The notes under the pieces: model-generated
What the model was told of the DNA's origin: nothing
Databases searched by the model: none
Seen by the model: only the letters and a program-made list of their open reading frames with translations
Assembly (NCBI GenBank): GCA_944323145.1
Contig: CALURJ010000005.1
Location: 37,294-101,293 of the forward strand
Reading direction: 5' to 3'
Source: Candidatus Gastranaerophilales bacterium
GTDB lineage: Bacteria; Cyanobacteriota; Vampirovibrionia; Gastranaerophilales; Gastranaerophilaceae
DNA length: 64,000 bases
Part shown: positions 9,731 to 18,976 of the stretch, piece after piece
How positions within the stretch are numbered: the first letter of the stretch is position 1
Layout: each line of letters begins with the position of its first letter
Translations under genes and position numbers: made by a program

Positions 9731-11038
9731 TTAATCCAAAATTCCGAAACGAGCTTTTTCACGTTTGGTTTCGGTTGCTTCATAGCTTTGTCCGATTTCA
9801 TCTTTCCTCAAACCGAACAAGCCGGGATGTTTAAGTTCCCCCGTTCCGAATATTAAGTGCATAAAGTTTTTAGTAACCGTAATTGCGCTGAACATTGAAA
9901 CAAGAACACCGATAGCAAGTGTTAATGCAAAACCTTTAACAACACTTGTACCTAAAAGATAAAGTATTGTACATGTAATGATAGTTGTCATATTTGAGTC
10001 AAAGATACTTGTAAATGCTCTGTCAAAGCCTGAATTGATAGCAGTGAAGAGGTTTCTTCCCGCCCGTAATTCTTCTTTGGTTCTTTCGAAGATAAGGATA
10101 TTGGCATCAACCGCCATACCGATTGAAAGAATGAAACCTGCTATACCTGCAAGTGTTAGAGTTACCGGTATTGTTTTAAACAAAGCAAACAAAATTAAAC
10201 TGTATATTACAAGAGCAATGTCTGCAATTAAACCGGGTACATGGTAGAAAGCAATCATAAATATCATAACTGCAGAAAGCCCGATGATACCTGCTTTTTT
10301 AGATTTAGCAATACTGTCTGCACCAAGTGTCGGGCCTACTGTATTTTCTTCAACAATTTTAGCCGGAACCGGCAATGCACCGGCATTAAGAAGGTTTACC
10401 ATACGTTCTGCTTCATCGTAAGCAAAACCGCTTTCTCCTCCTGAAATTTGGGCTTTACCGCCGTAGATTGCTTCATTTACTCTCGGAGCGGACTGGAGTT
10501 CCCCGTCAAAGAAAATTGCCATTTGCTGTCCGACAAGCGCTTTTGTTAAATCAGCAAATTTTTTTGCACCTTCTCCGTTAAATTCCAGAGATACAACCCA
10601 TTGGCCTGTTGCATCTGTACTGAGAGTTGATTTCGCAAGGTCTTGACCTGTCAGACCGGTTGAAACCCAAATTGGTGTCCCGTCTTCTGCTTTTCCTTCT
10701 TTTTTAAATTCCAACTGTGCAGTTTCTCCGATAAAAGCTTTTGCTTCTTTTAAATCGGTTACGTTTGGAATTTCTACCATTAATCTTTTGTCGCCAACCT
10801 GTTGAACAACAGTTTCTGCAACACCGAGTTTGTTAACGCGCTGTTCAATCGCAAATTGCAGTCTGCTCATAACATCAGGTGTAATTTTTGCGATACTGTC
10901 GGTTGTTTCTGCTTCAAGAACAAGTCTTGAACCACCGACAAGATCCAGCCCTAATTTGGTTGGTTTAACGAAGATAAGTATTGTTGAAACAATTACTATC
11001 GCTACGATAAACCAGAACATTAAAATTTTGTTTTTCAT
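9731..11038 (-). CDS. secD: protein translocase subunit SecD
   Basis: Inner-membrane translocase accessory protein of 435 residues. It has an N-terminal membrane segment, then the G-L-D-L-V-G-G-S-R-L-V-L motif, a large periplasmic P1 domain, and a C-terminal five-helix block containing G-M-A-V-D-A-N-I-L-I-F-E-R-T-K-E-E-L. It is shorter than E. coli SecD (about 615 residues) mainly in the periplasmic domain, as in many non-proteobacterial versions. The 110-nt gap to secF holds no clear terminator, so secD-secF are probably one operon. Confidence 0.97.
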   Translation of the reverse strand: MKNKILMFWFIVAIVIVSTILIFVKPTKLGLDLVGGSRLVLEAETTDSIAKITPDVMSRLQFAIEQRVNKLGVAETVVQQVGDKRLMVEIPNVTDLKEAKAFIGETAQLEFKKEGKAEDGTPIWVSTGLTGQDLAKSTLSTDATGQWVVSLEFNGEGAKKFADLTKALVGQQMAIFFDGELQSAPRVNEAIYGGKAQISGGESGFAYDEAERMVNLLNAGALPVPAKIVEENTVGPTLGADSIAKSKKAGIIGLSAVMIFMIAFYHVPGLIADIALVIYSLILFALFKTIPVTLTLAGIAGFILSIGMAVDANILIFERTKEELRAGRNLFTAINSGFDRAFTSIFDSNMTTIITCTILYLLGTSVVKGFALTLAIGVLVSMFSAITVTKNFMHLIFGTGELKHPGLFGLRKDEIGQSYEATETKREKARFGILD

Positions 11039-11113
11039 TTTTTTATAACCTCTTTATTGTATTTTTTTATATTATTTTAATAAAAATCAGAAATTTGTTA
11101 TAACCCTTTCAGG

Positions 11114-12007
11114 CTAATCTTCATCAAATTCATCCAGAACCATAAAAAGTTCTTTCTTTTCAATCGAAGAAAGCTCTACAAGCGGTCGTCTGACAATATC
11201 TTCAATCAAGCCTTTACGAGCAAGTGCGGCTTTAACAGGCACAGGATTTGGTGCCATAAACAATTTTCTGAATACGGGATATAATTTTTTGTGCATATTA
11301 ACTGCTGCCACAAAATCTCCGGTTTTATAGTTTCTTATCATTGATTTGATTTCCGAGCCGAAAATGTGTGATGCAACGGAAACAACTCCTCTTGCTCCGA
11401 GTGACATCATCGGAAGAGTTAAACTGTCATCACCCGAATAGATTGAAAAATCTGAAGGACAGCAGATTTTCATTTCCGTAATCGCATCCATATCGCCGAA
11501 ACTTTGTTTGATTGCAACAATATTTTGATATTTTTCTGCAAGGGCGGCAACCGTTTCCGGAAGCATATTAACCCCTGTTCTGCCCGGGATATTGTAAATA
11601 ATTACGGGGATGTCAACACTTTCTGCAACTGCCGAAAAATGTTCAATCATTCCCTGTTGTGATGGTTTATTATAATATGGTACAACGGAAAGTATTGCAT
11701 CAACGTTTTCTTTTTGAGCCCATTTTGCAGCCATTACAGCTGTTTCTGTGCTGTTTGAGCCCGCATTCATAATAACCTTAGCCTTATTTACGGCGGCTCT
11801 TTTTACGGTGCTTAAAAGTTCAAATTCTTCTTCATGTGTTAATGTCGGTCCTTCGCCGGTAGTTCCCGCAACGAGAACGGCATCGCTTCCGTGACTGATA
11901 AGATATTTGGTTAGTTCTTCAGCTTTGTCATAATCAATTTCTCTTTTACTGTTAAACGGTGTAACCATTGCGGTTATGACTTCGCCTGCATCGTATCTTA
12001 GTGCCAT
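11114..12007 (-). CDS. dapA: 4-hydroxy-tetrahydrodipicolinate synthase
   Basis: First committed step of lysine/diaminopimelate synthesis, condensing pyruvate with aspartate semialdehyde; cytoplasmic TIM barrel. Residues visible: G-T-T-G-E at 48-52, Y138 in I-I-Y-N-I-P-G-R-T-G, and the Schiff-base lysine K167 in V-A-I-K-Q. The ATG at 12007 is preceded by AAAGAGG and gives 297 residues, the family norm; an upstream in-frame ATG at 12058 would add 17 unrelated residues without a better ribosome site. It lies 75 nt upstream of secD on the same strand. Confidence 0.96.
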   Translation of the reverse strand: MALRYDAGEVITAMVTPFNSKREIDYDKAEELTKYLISHGSDAVLVAGTTGEGPTLTHEEEFELLSTVKRAAVNKAKVIMNAGSNSTETAVMAAKWAQKENVDAILSVVPYYNKPSQQGMIEHFSAVAESVDIPVIIYNIPGRTGVNMLPETVAALAEKYQNIVAIKQSFGDMDAITEMKICCPSDFSIYSGDDSLTLPMMSLGARGVVSVASHIFGSEIKSMIRNYKTGDFVAAVNMHKKLYPVFRKLFMAPNPVPVKAALARKGLIEDIVRRPLVELSSIEKKELFMVLDEFDED

Positions 12008-12144
12008 AAAAACCTCTTTCCCTAATCTGTCTATCCCTATAGCAGAATTATAAAACAAACCAAAAGAAAATGTATAAAATATTAAGTTATTTATTAAGAA
12101 GTGACAGATGGTAATGATTTTTATTTGTTTTTATGTTTAAATTA

Positions 12145-12663
12145 TCAGAATTTATATGATACTATTGCATTAATTCCCCAATTTGCAGAACTGTTATCTT
12201 TAATATCCTGCAGGTTGTATCTTTGTCCTTCAAGGGATACCGAAAGATTTTTGTTAACTTTTTGTGTTACTCCGGCAAAAACTCCTATGCTGTTTGTCCA
12301 TTTATTTGTCGTAAAATCCATCTGGCCTGAATAATGCGGGTTCATGTATAAATTTGTGCTTTTCCCGACCGGGATATCCAAGGATATTGGAGAATATCTG
12401 ATTTGTATTGATTCTCCTTTTCCAAATTTTGTTCTGACCCTTAAGTTTTGATTTGCAATTCCTTTATCATCATAATTAAGACCGCCTTTAATATCAAAGA
12501 CTCCTCCGTATGTATTCTGGAAATCAGTTCCAAAACCTAAAAATCCTGATGCATATCCGCGTCTGGTTGAAAACTTTTCTTCAATTCCTGCTACTGTGTA
12601 ATTAGAACCGTCTAAGTTCTGGTAAGTTGACACAGAACAACTTTCTGTTTTATTTACAGGCAT
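12145..12663 (-). CDS. putative outer-membrane beta-barrel-like protein
   Basis: Not recognised by family. 172 residues with strong AAAGGAG upstream of the ATG. The sequence is a run of short alternating polar/hydrophobic strands with many G, N, Y and aromatic residues, and it ends in ...A-I-V-S-Y-K-F, with a terminal Phe as in outer-membrane barrel proteins. There is no N-terminal signal peptide, which is at odds with secretion. It could be a cytosolic beta protein or a barrel fragment that lost its leader. Minus strand, downstream of the M49-like peptidase but behind that gene's terminator. Confidence 0.6.
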   Translation of the reverse strand: MPVNKTESCSVSTYQNLDGSNYTVAGIEEKFSTRRGYASGFLGFGTDFQNTYGGVFDIKGGLNYDDKGIANQNLRVRTKFGKGESIQIRYSPISLDIPVGKSTNLYMNPHYSGQMDFTTNKWTNSIGVFAGVTQKVNKNLSVSLEGQRYNLQDIKDNSSANWGINAIVSYKF

Positions 12664-12743
12664 AAATTCTCCTTTAATTATTATCCCCTTTTATATATAA
12701 ACGTTTTCTGTTTATAAAAATTGCCTTTTGTAAATAAATATTT

Positions 12744-12770
12744 AAAAAGGCGGGTTAAAAACCCGCCTTA
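12744..12770 (-). terminator. terminator after M49-like peptidase gene
   Basis: AAGGCGGGTT / AACCCGCCTT stem with a 4-nt loop; on the minus strand it is followed by TTTTTAAAT, downstream of the gene ending at 12772. Confidence 0.85.
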
Positions 12771-12771
12771 G

Positions 12772-14496
12772 TTATTCTTTCAGTAATTTTTCCGCAAGTT
12801 CGGATTCTGTTCTGCCGTTCAGAGTTTTGCTGACCTTTTGGAGTTTTTGTGCGATAAGTTCCATATTGTCCGTCCAGACAAAGTTATCAAGAACATATTT
12901 TTCAGCCTTATCAAAATCTCCTTCAATTTGAATTCTTACAATTTCTGCAAGCATTTCTTTTGCAATATGGACAACTTTATCTATATTAACGTGAATTTTT
13001 CCGTCAACAATATCATAAGCTCCGCGTTCTGCAAAATATTTGTTCTGCATAACAGTTCTTACTCTGTGTGCCTGACTTAATGTCGGTTTTGATTTTAAGA
13101 AGTTATCAGCAACAGTTGTGACAATGATTTGTTTTCTCTGTTCTTCGGTATACATACCGAGTTCGGTTAATAAATCAACAAAAGCAAGAGAGCCCATATC
13201 AGCTTTGTTTTCTTCAATAATGTTGCGGTATTTGCCGAGAGTTTCGCAAGCTTTTTTAGGCCCCAGAGAATGTGCATTTTCATGTCCTATTGTAAACCAG
13301 TGATCAGCTTCATCAAGGTAGTATTTATGCTGATTTTTGTCTAAGATTTCATCCAGTCTTTCCTGAAGTTTTTTCATATCACTTATAAAACGTATTTGTC
13401 TGTGATAAACATTTCTTCTTCCGCCGCCGATTGTAAGTGATAGTTTGTCGTCATTAGGAAGGTTTTCAGCAAGAGTTATCCCGCCTCTGTAAGCTCCGAC
13501 GTCACCTGTTACGGCAACAAGGTCAACATCAACCATTGTCTGTTTTGTATCGCTGTCAGGATTTATATTCTGTTCATATTCGTCAGCGTAAGGCATATTT
13601 TTTGCAAGTGTCGGAAGATATTTTTTTATTGCCATCAGGGCATCTGTTCCTTTTTTATTAACAATCCCGACGCGTCCGCCTAGAAAATCTTTTGGAATAG
13701 GCTTGATACCATGTGTTTCAAGAAGTGCGGCTAGTTCTTTGTTTTCAACAATTGTGCCGGTCATTTCATCTTCATAATTTTCTCTTGTTATTGTAAATTC
13801 AAGTGGGGTGTCCTGAAGAGCTGCCCATTTTTTATCCGCGTATGCATCAAGCATAGGATCTGCTGTACGAAGAGCTTTTGCCTGAAGTTTTAAATATTCG
13901 GTAAAATCTGCATTGGTTGAAGTTTCAGCGGCTTTGTCAATTTCATCAGCCATTTTGGAAAAGTCCTCTTTGAACTTGTCTATATAATCAATTCCGATAA
14001 GTTCATCCCCGTTTCTTTCAACAACTGAACGCTGGGTCAGAATTTTTTTTACTTCTTCAATTTTTCCATCATTAACCATTCCGGTCAGAATTTTATGAAA
14101 TTCTTCTTTTGAAAGATCTTCAGGGTAAACCCCTTTGCCCGGAAGTTCTTTTATCCCTTTTGCAAGGTTAATTTTGTTTGACATAGTGTCTATGGCGTTC
14201 ATTCCTTTTTGAGCATCAAAGAGTACTTTTGTTAATTTTGCCTGTTCATTGCCTTTTGTTATTTCGTTTTCAAGAAATTCTTTGAATTCCAGATTGTGAT
14301 GGCAGTCAATTTGCATATTGATTTTTTCTAATATATATGCTGCTTTGACGAGGTGTTTTAAAGTTTCTTTATCTCCGTCGGCAAGTTCAAGATATTCCGG
14401 AGCATCACACTTTAGCATCTTTTTTGTTATTAAGTAATCTTTGTTTGTTCGTTTTTCAAGTTCTTCCATAGAAAGATTTAGTTCAAACTTTGTCAT
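12772..14496 (-). CDS. M49-like zinc metallopeptidase (dipeptidyl-peptidase III-related)
   Basis: 574 residues, cytoplasmic (no signal peptide). A zinc site is visible: H405-E406-x2-H409 in F-T-I-G-H-E-N-A-H-S-L-G-P, and a downstream E-E-N-K-A-D-M-G-S-L (E428/E429) providing the third ligand. This pair resembles the bacterial/plant branch related to peptidase M49, where H-E-x-x-H-x-x-G-P is followed by E-E-x-K-A-D; the match is from memory. Classical DPP III has a longer H-E-L-L-G-H motif. A good AGGAGAG site precedes the ATG. Substrate unknown, probably oligopeptides. Confidence 0.72.
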   Translation of the reverse strand: MTKFELNLSMEELEKRTNKDYLITKKMLKCDAPEYLELADGDKETLKHLVKAAYILEKINMQIDCHHNLEFKEFLENEITKGNEQAKLTKVLFDAQKGMNAIDTMSNKINLAKGIKELPGKGVYPEDLSKEEFHKILTGMVNDGKIEEVKKILTQRSVVERNGDELIGIDYIDKFKEDFSKMADEIDKAAETSTNADFTEYLKLQAKALRTADPMLDAYADKKWAALQDTPLEFTITRENYEDEMTGTIVENKELAALLETHGIKPIPKDFLGGRVGIVNKKGTDALMAIKKYLPTLAKNMPYADEYEQNINPDSDTKQTMVDVDLVAVTGDVGAYRGGITLAENLPNDDKLSLTIGGGRRNVYHRQIRFISDMKKLQERLDEILDKNQHKYYLDEADHWFTIGHENAHSLGPKKACETLGKYRNIIEENKADMGSLAFVDLLTELGMYTEEQRKQIIVTTVADNFLKSKPTLSQAHRVRTVMQNKYFAERGAYDIVDGKIHVNIDKVVHIAKEMLAEIVRIQIEGDFDKAEKYVLDNFVWTDNMELIAQKLQKVSKTLNGRTESELAEKLLKE

Positions 14497-14574
14497 ATTA
14501 CTCTCTCCTTTACTTTTTTAGGTAATTATAACATATTTTATGAAATTTAAATTAGGCCATTTAGATGAATAAGG

Positions 14575-14603
14575 TTGAAAATCGTTTCAGGTTTTGGTAA
14601 AAT
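14575..14603 (+). promoter_or_regulatory. promoter of prepilin-like gene 14634
   Basis: TTGAAA at 14575-14580, 17-nt spacer ending TGG, then TAAAAT at 14598-14603: a sigma-70 type promoter with an extended -10. The same arrangement occurs before two other prepilin-like genes (43348 and 58742). Confidence 0.65.
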
Positions 14604-14633
14604 AATTGTAAACTATAAGGCATGGAGCTCAGT

Positions 14634-15464
14634 ATGAAAAGAGAAATTATTAATCTTATTTATCATCCTAACGTCCTAACGTCTTCACGTCTAAAAAAAT
14701 GTGCGTTTACATTATCGGAAGTTTTAATCACTCTCGGAATTATCGGTGTAGTTGCGGCAATTACAATGCCCGCAATTGTTGCAAATGTTCAAAATGTTAT
14801 TTTAAAAAATCAATTTAAGAAAGCATATAATACATTTTATAACGGTGTAATGCAGGCACAGACAAATCTGGGTTACCCTGTAGGATGTTCTTACTGGCTA
14901 AGCGGAAGCTTATGCAAGGAAGTTTGCAAGGAATGGGATCCTGTAGTAGAAGGTGTATGTTCAGGCGGGTTTGAATGTGAAGATGGTTCTCCTTTGCCTG
15001 CAGATCAAAACGGTTTAAGAGGTGATTGTGCAAAATTTGATGAAGAATTATTTAATAATGTTTTTAAAACTGTAAAGTTCTGTGAAAAAGATGCTCTTGC
15101 AAACGGTTGTATAACAGATAATTATCGTGGTACGGATAAAGTATGGTCTGATAATAATCCTGATTCTGACAAAGAGGCAAATCCCAACAGGGGTTTTTCT
15201 GAGAGTGGCATAAAAAATAGATATTCATCATGGATTTTATCTGATGGTATAGTTGTTATTAAATACGGTGAGTATAAAAATTCTATACCCATTTATACAG
15301 TTGACATAAATGGGCATAGAGGTCCAAATAAGTGGGGATATGATTTGTTTACTTTTGAGCTTCAGGGAGATTATGATGGTATAAGAAAAATTATAGGTAT
15401 ATCATACGCAACGGAGACGGGTGGAAAAAATACAGCCGATATGATTAAAGAAATGGGTAAATAA
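14634..15464 (+). CDS. type IV prepilin-like protein (leader 24 residues)
   Basis: Probable pseudopilin or minor pilin processed by a prepilin peptidase and anchored in the inner membrane. The class III N-terminal helix begins at F25: F-T-L-S-E-V-L-I-T-L-G-I-I-G-V-V, with Glu at +5 and Pro at +22, but Ala rather than the usual Gly at -1. The C-terminal half is rich in paired cysteines and has D-I-N-G-H-R-G-P-N-K-W-G-Y-D-L-F. I chose the ATG at 14634 (GGAG 7 nt upstream) over 14622; this gives 276 residues. The leader encodes Y-H-P-N-V-L-T-S-S-R-L-K from octamer repeats. Unlike its three paralogs it has no poly-G tract. Confidence 0.85.
   Translation: MKREIINLIYHPNVLTSSRLKKCAFTLSEVLITLGIIGVVAAITMPAIVANVQNVILKNQFKKAYNTFYNGVMQAQTNLGYPVGCSYWLSGSLCKEVCKEWDPVVEGVCSGGFECEDGSPLPADQNGLRGDCAKFDEELFNNVFKTVKFCEKDALANGCITDNYRGTDKVWSDNNPDSDKEANPNRGFSESGIKNRYSSWILSDGIVVIKYGEYKNSIPIYTVDINGHRGPNKWGYDLFTFELQGDYDGIRKIIGISYATETGGKNTADMIKEMGK
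14663..14694 (+). repeat. degenerate octamer tandem repeat in prepilin leader
   Basis: Four 8-nt units: TCATCCTA, ACGTCCTA, ACGTCTTC, ACGTCTAA. A related array stands at 43632-43663 in a paralogous leader. Both stay in frame and encode similar residues. Confidence 0.7.
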
Positions 15465-15516
15465 TTTTGATTATTATTCATATAAATTAAACTTTTAACT
15501 TGCAAGGTTGTTTTCA

Positions 15517-15525
15517 TGTTAAAAT
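15517..15525 (+). promoter_or_regulatory. extended -10 element directly before lptC
   Basis: TGT-TAAAAT ends 7 nt before the ATG at 15533, with no Shine-Dalgarno sequence between them. The transcript would begin at or next to the start codon, so lptC may be leaderless. Confidence 0.45.
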
Positions 15526-15532
15526 TTTATAT

Positions 15533-16135
15533 ATGGACTTTTTAGAAAAAATAAAAAATCTCAGCAAGAAACAAAAGGCATATATCGGAGCTTTAGCTGC
15601 TATAATTGGTCTTTTGGCGTGGGCTTTTATTTCGGCAGGGGTTATTACTCATAACTTTAATAGAAGCCAGCTTCAAACCGATCAGGATAGGCAGGAAGCT
15701 TTGATCCACGGTATTATTCTTACAGAAACAAAAGATGAAAAAAAATACTGGGAAATATATGGCGAAACAGGTAATTATGACAGCAAAAACGGTGTTGCCA
15801 TACTTGATAATGTAATCGGGAATTTTTATGACGACGATAATCAGGTTTCTATGAGCTTTGAATCTTCAAAAGGAACGTATAATGAAAATAAAAAACAAAT
15901 AATACTTTATGAAGATACGTTTATAGTATTAAAGGATTTAACAACTCTGCATGCAAATAAACTGGTTTGGTCAGGCCGTGATATCCCTGTTATTGCTGAG
16001 GGGAATGTCAGAATTACAAGAACTGATGAATTTCTTGCAACTGCTTCTAAAGTTGAAATCAGTCCTGATTATGATAAATTTAAGATTACGGGGAATACAG
16101 TTTCCAAAATGTATGATAATAAGGAGAAAAAGTGA
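15533..16135 (+). CDS. lptC: LptC-like lipopolysaccharide export protein
   Basis: Bitopic inner-membrane protein that bridges the LptBFG transporter and periplasmic LptA. 200 residues: cytoplasmic N-terminus of ~20 residues, one membrane helix (Y-I-G-A-L-A-A-I-I-G-L-L-A-W), then a periplasmic beta-jellyroll region with A-I-L-D-N-V-I-G-N-F and A-E-G-N-V-R-I-T style repeats. ATG at 15533 chosen; an in-frame TTG at 15500 is possible but adds 11 unlikely residues. Its stop overlaps the GTG of the LptA-like gene, so the two are coupled. Family assignment is by architecture and context. Confidence 0.78.
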   Translation: MDFLEKIKNLSKKQKAYIGALAAIIGLLAWAFISAGVITHNFNRSQLQTDQDRQEALIHGIILTETKDEKKYWEIYGETGNYDSKNGVAILDNVIGNFYDDDNQVSMSFESSKGTYNENKKQIILYEDTFIVLKDLTTLHANKLVWSGRDIPVIAEGNVRITRTDEFLATASKVEISPDYDKFKITGNTVSKMYDNKEKK

Positions 16136-17118
16136 AAAAGATTTTTATAGCTTTAATGATATCTTTGTTTACGGCGGGTCTTGTTGTTCAGGCTTCGGAT
16201 TTGATTATTGAATCTAAGACTCAGAGTTATGAGGAAAAAGAAAATAAAATAAAATTTGAAGGCGATGTAAAAGTTTCCGTTGATGATTTACGAGTTGTCG
16301 GCGATAAGGCTGATGTCAGCATGGACGAAAATCAAAAACTTGATACGGCAACTTTTTATGACAAACCTTATGCCTATGAAATCAAAAAAAATAAAAAACG
16401 TGAAGTTAAAGCAAATATTTTAAAACTTTCTCTTATTACAAAGGTTGTAAAAGCTCAGGGAGATACGCAGTCCATTGTATTTGACGGTAAAGTCCCTGTG
16501 GTTGTAATTAACGCTGATGAACAGGAATACAATACGAACACAGGTGTTATGATTGCGACGGGAGCTGTTACCATAAAGTATAAAGATTTGGATACTTTTT
16601 CAAATAAAGCAAAAATTAAAACCGATAAAAACGGCGATTTGAAAGACATAGAACTCATAGGAGATGCAAGAATCAAACAGCAGGGAAGTGATTCGCTGGC
16701 TGACAATTTTTACTACAATGCTGATACAAAAGTTTTGACGGCAATAGGAAACACAACTTCTAACGCGCTTATGGAAGACGGAACAAAGCTTGTTTTAAAG
16801 TCAAACCGTCAGGAATACTATCAGGATAAAAATGTATTTAATGCTTCCGGTAATGTTCGTGTCTGGTATCAGGACTATTATGCGGAAGGTCCGAAAATTA
16901 CTATTTATCCTAATAAAGAAGGTAAGCCAAACGATGTTTATTTTGTCGGGCGTTCCAGCATTACTCAGGGCGTCAGAACAATTTACGCAGACAGAATTAA
17001 AATGACTATGAAACCGAAAGATTTTCACGCCGACGGCAATACAAGAACAGTAATTAAAAATATCGGCTCGGGCGATAACGGCGGGAATTCCGAAGGCGGA
17101 ATAGGGTTAGGATTATAA
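16132..17118 (+). CDS. lptA: LptA/OstA-like periplasmic protein
   Basis: Periplasmic bridge for lipopolysaccharide or related lipid export. 328 residues with a cleavable signal peptide (about residues 1-21) and repeated OstA-type beta strands of the form A-D-x-x-x-Y-x-x-x-x-x-V-x-x-x-G-N-V. It is roughly twice the length of E. coli LptA (185), so it may hold two OstA units. Start is GTG at 16132 with AAGGAG upstream, overlapping the lptC stop as GTGA. The C-terminal tail is Gly-rich. The ABC ATPase LptB is not in the window. Confidence 0.82.
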   Translation: MKKIFIALMISLFTAGLVVQASDLIIESKTQSYEEKENKIKFEGDVKVSVDDLRVVGDKADVSMDENQKLDTATFYDKPYAYEIKKNKKREVKANILKLSLITKVVKAQGDTQSIVFDGKVPVVVINADEQEYNTNTGVMIATGAVTIKYKDLDTFSNKAKIKTDKNGDLKDIELIGDARIKQQGSDSLADNFYYNADTKVLTAIGNTTSNALMEDGTKLVLKSNRQEYYQDKNVFNASGNVRVWYQDYYAEGPKITIYPNKEGKPNDVYFVGRSSITQGVRTIYADRIKMTMKPKDFHADGNTRTVIKNIGSGDNGGNSEGGIGLGL

Positions 17119-17120
17119 TT

Positions 17121-17894
17121 ATGAGTGAAAAAGAAAAAGTTGATAAAGCAATAGAGTTGTACCAGAAGGGAAATTATAAAGAGGCAATAGATGCTTTCAG
17201 TTCAGTGCTTGAAACCTGTCAGGATAATGCGGAGCTTTATAACAACATTGCTCTTTGTTATGCAAATTTGGGCGACTACGACAAGGCTGAAAAACATTAT
17301 TTAAAGGCTCTGCATTTAAATCCGAAACTGCCTCAGGTTTATATAAATCTTGCCGACATTTATTATCGCAGAAAAGATATGGGAAGCGGTATTGAGCTTG
17401 TTACTCAGGGTATATATGAAATTCCTGACAATCTTGTTCTCAGGCATTATCTTGCAAGATTTTATATGGAAGATGCAAAGCTTGATCTTGCAATAGATGA
17501 ACTTGAACATATTTTAGAAAAACAGCCCGATAATTATGATGTTTACTATGATTTGGGAAAAGTTCATTTTGAACTCGGAAATTATGAATGTGCTATAGAA
17601 AATTTTGAGAATGTTCTTCAATACAAGAGTGAAAATCCCTGGATATATTATTATCTCGGGGAAGCATACGAAGCAAATGATGAGATAGATAAAGCGCTTT
17701 CAAACTACTTAAAAGCTATAGCACACAATGATATGTTTTCTCCGGCTTACAAAAAAGCGGGAATTCTTTTCCTTGCCCGCGGGGACTATGAGGATGCAAT
17801 AGAATATTTTGAGGATTATACAAAGCTCGATATCCCCGAAGAAGAAGCAGGCAAAATAAGAGAGCTGATAGAAAGAATTAGAAAGAAACAATGA
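17121..17894 (+). CDS. tetratricopeptide repeat protein
   Basis: 257 residues made of about seven 34-residue TPR units (for example A-I-D-A-F-S-S-V-L-E-T..., A-E-K-H-Y-L-K-A-L-H-L-N-P), with no signal peptide, so a cytoplasmic scaffold protein. It starts 2 nt after the LptA-like gene and overlaps dprA by ATGA. No catalytic domain is fused, so the partner is unknown; its place between envelope and DNA-uptake genes gives no clear hint. Confidence 0.9.
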   Translation: MSEKEKVDKAIELYQKGNYKEAIDAFSSVLETCQDNAELYNNIALCYANLGDYDKAEKHYLKALHLNPKLPQVYINLADIYYRRKDMGSGIELVTQGIYEIPDNLVLRHYLARFYMEDAKLDLAIDELEHILEKQPDNYDVYYDLGKVHFELGNYECAIENFENVLQYKSENPWIYYYLGEAYEANDEIDKALSNYLKAIAHNDMFSPAYKKAGILFLARGDYEDAIEYFEDYTKLDIPEEEAGKIRELIERIRKKQ

Positions 17895-18976
17895 CATCAG
17901 ATAAATACTGGATAGCTTTATCATCAATAGAGGAAATTGACAGCCGTTTTATTCAGAGGCTGTACAATTATTTCGGGGATATTGAAAAAGCTTTTAATGC
18001 AAATGATTTGTCTTCGATTGACGGTTTGAGCGTTAAAAAAGCCGAAAAATTTTTAAGACTGCGTGATAAAGTAAATCCTGATAACGCTTTGCAGAAAGTT
18101 GCAGATAAGGGTATAAGCTACCTTACTTTTGACAGCGAAAAATATCCTTATATGCTTAAAAATATTGATAATCCGCCTTCCGTACTTTATTATAAAGGTG
18201 ACTTATTCTCTTGTAATCTTGAAAGAACTCTTGCGGTTGTCGGCTCAAGGCGTGCAACTTCTTACGCTAAAGAGGCATTATCAAAGATAATATCGGAACT
18301 TGGCGGCACCGATATTTGTATTGTATCAGGGCTTGCTTCGGGAATTGATACGACGGCGCATGTTTCGGCAGTTGATAACAATTTAAAAACAATCGGTGTA
18401 ATTGCAAGCGGTTTTGATTTTACTTATCCGGCAGCAAACAAGGAATTATATAAAAAAATAGAAAACGGTTCGGGCGCTGTGGTAACGGAATACTATCCGA
18501 CATTTGAACCTTTAAAATTCAGATTCCCTCAGAGAAACAGAATTGTATCTGGTTTGTCTTTCGGAACGCTTGTTGCAGAAGCATCTTTGAAAAGCGGAGC
18601 TTTGATAACCTCAAATTTAACGCTTGAACAGGGCAGAGAGTTGATGTGTATTCCGGGGTTGATTACAAATCCGAATACCGAAGGGATTTATAAGCTTTTG
18701 AAAAACGGAGCAACGCTTGTTACCTGTGCGGATGATATTTTGGAGGCTCTAGGGTGGGAGGTTAAGATTGAGCAGCAAACTTTGTTTAATCTTCCTGATT
18801 TAAACGATGATGAAAAGGTTATTTATGAAGCGCTTGAAATAGAAGAAAAAGGTGTGGATGAACTTCAGGCGTTTACAAAATTGAGTATAGATAATTTGTT
18901 GATGTACTTGACAACAATGGAGCTTAAAGGCATAATTAAACAGGTCGACGGGGACAGGTATAAAAAGGTATACTGA
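17891..18976 (+). CDS. dprA: DNA processing protein DprA
   Basis: Loads RecA on incoming single-stranded DNA during natural transformation. 361 residues: an N-terminal SAM/helix-hairpin-helix-like segment (~1-70), the Rossmann-type core with V-V-G-S-R-R-A-T, S-G-L-A-S-G-I-D-T-T-A-H and F-P-Q-R-N-R-I-V-S-G-L, and a C-terminal winged-helix domain (~295-361). Starts by ATGA overlap with the TPR gene. Presence of dprA with prepilin-like genes in the same window is compatible with competence, although no competence channel genes are seen here. Confidence 0.95.
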   Translation: MTSDKYWIALSSIEEIDSRFIQRLYNYFGDIEKAFNANDLSSIDGLSVKKAEKFLRLRDKVNPDNALQKVADKGISYLTFDSEKYPYMLKNIDNPPSVLYYKGDLFSCNLERTLAVVGSRRATSYAKEALSKIISELGGTDICIVSGLASGIDTTAHVSAVDNNLKTIGVIASGFDFTYPAANKELYKKIENGSGAVVTEYYPTFEPLKFRFPQRNRIVSGLSFGTLVAEASLKSGALITSNLTLEQGRELMCIPGLITNPNTEGIYKLLKNGATLVTCADDILEALGWEVKIEQQTLFNLPDLNDDEKVIYEALEIEEKGVDELQAFTKLSIDNLLMYLTTMELKGIIKQVDGDRYKKVY

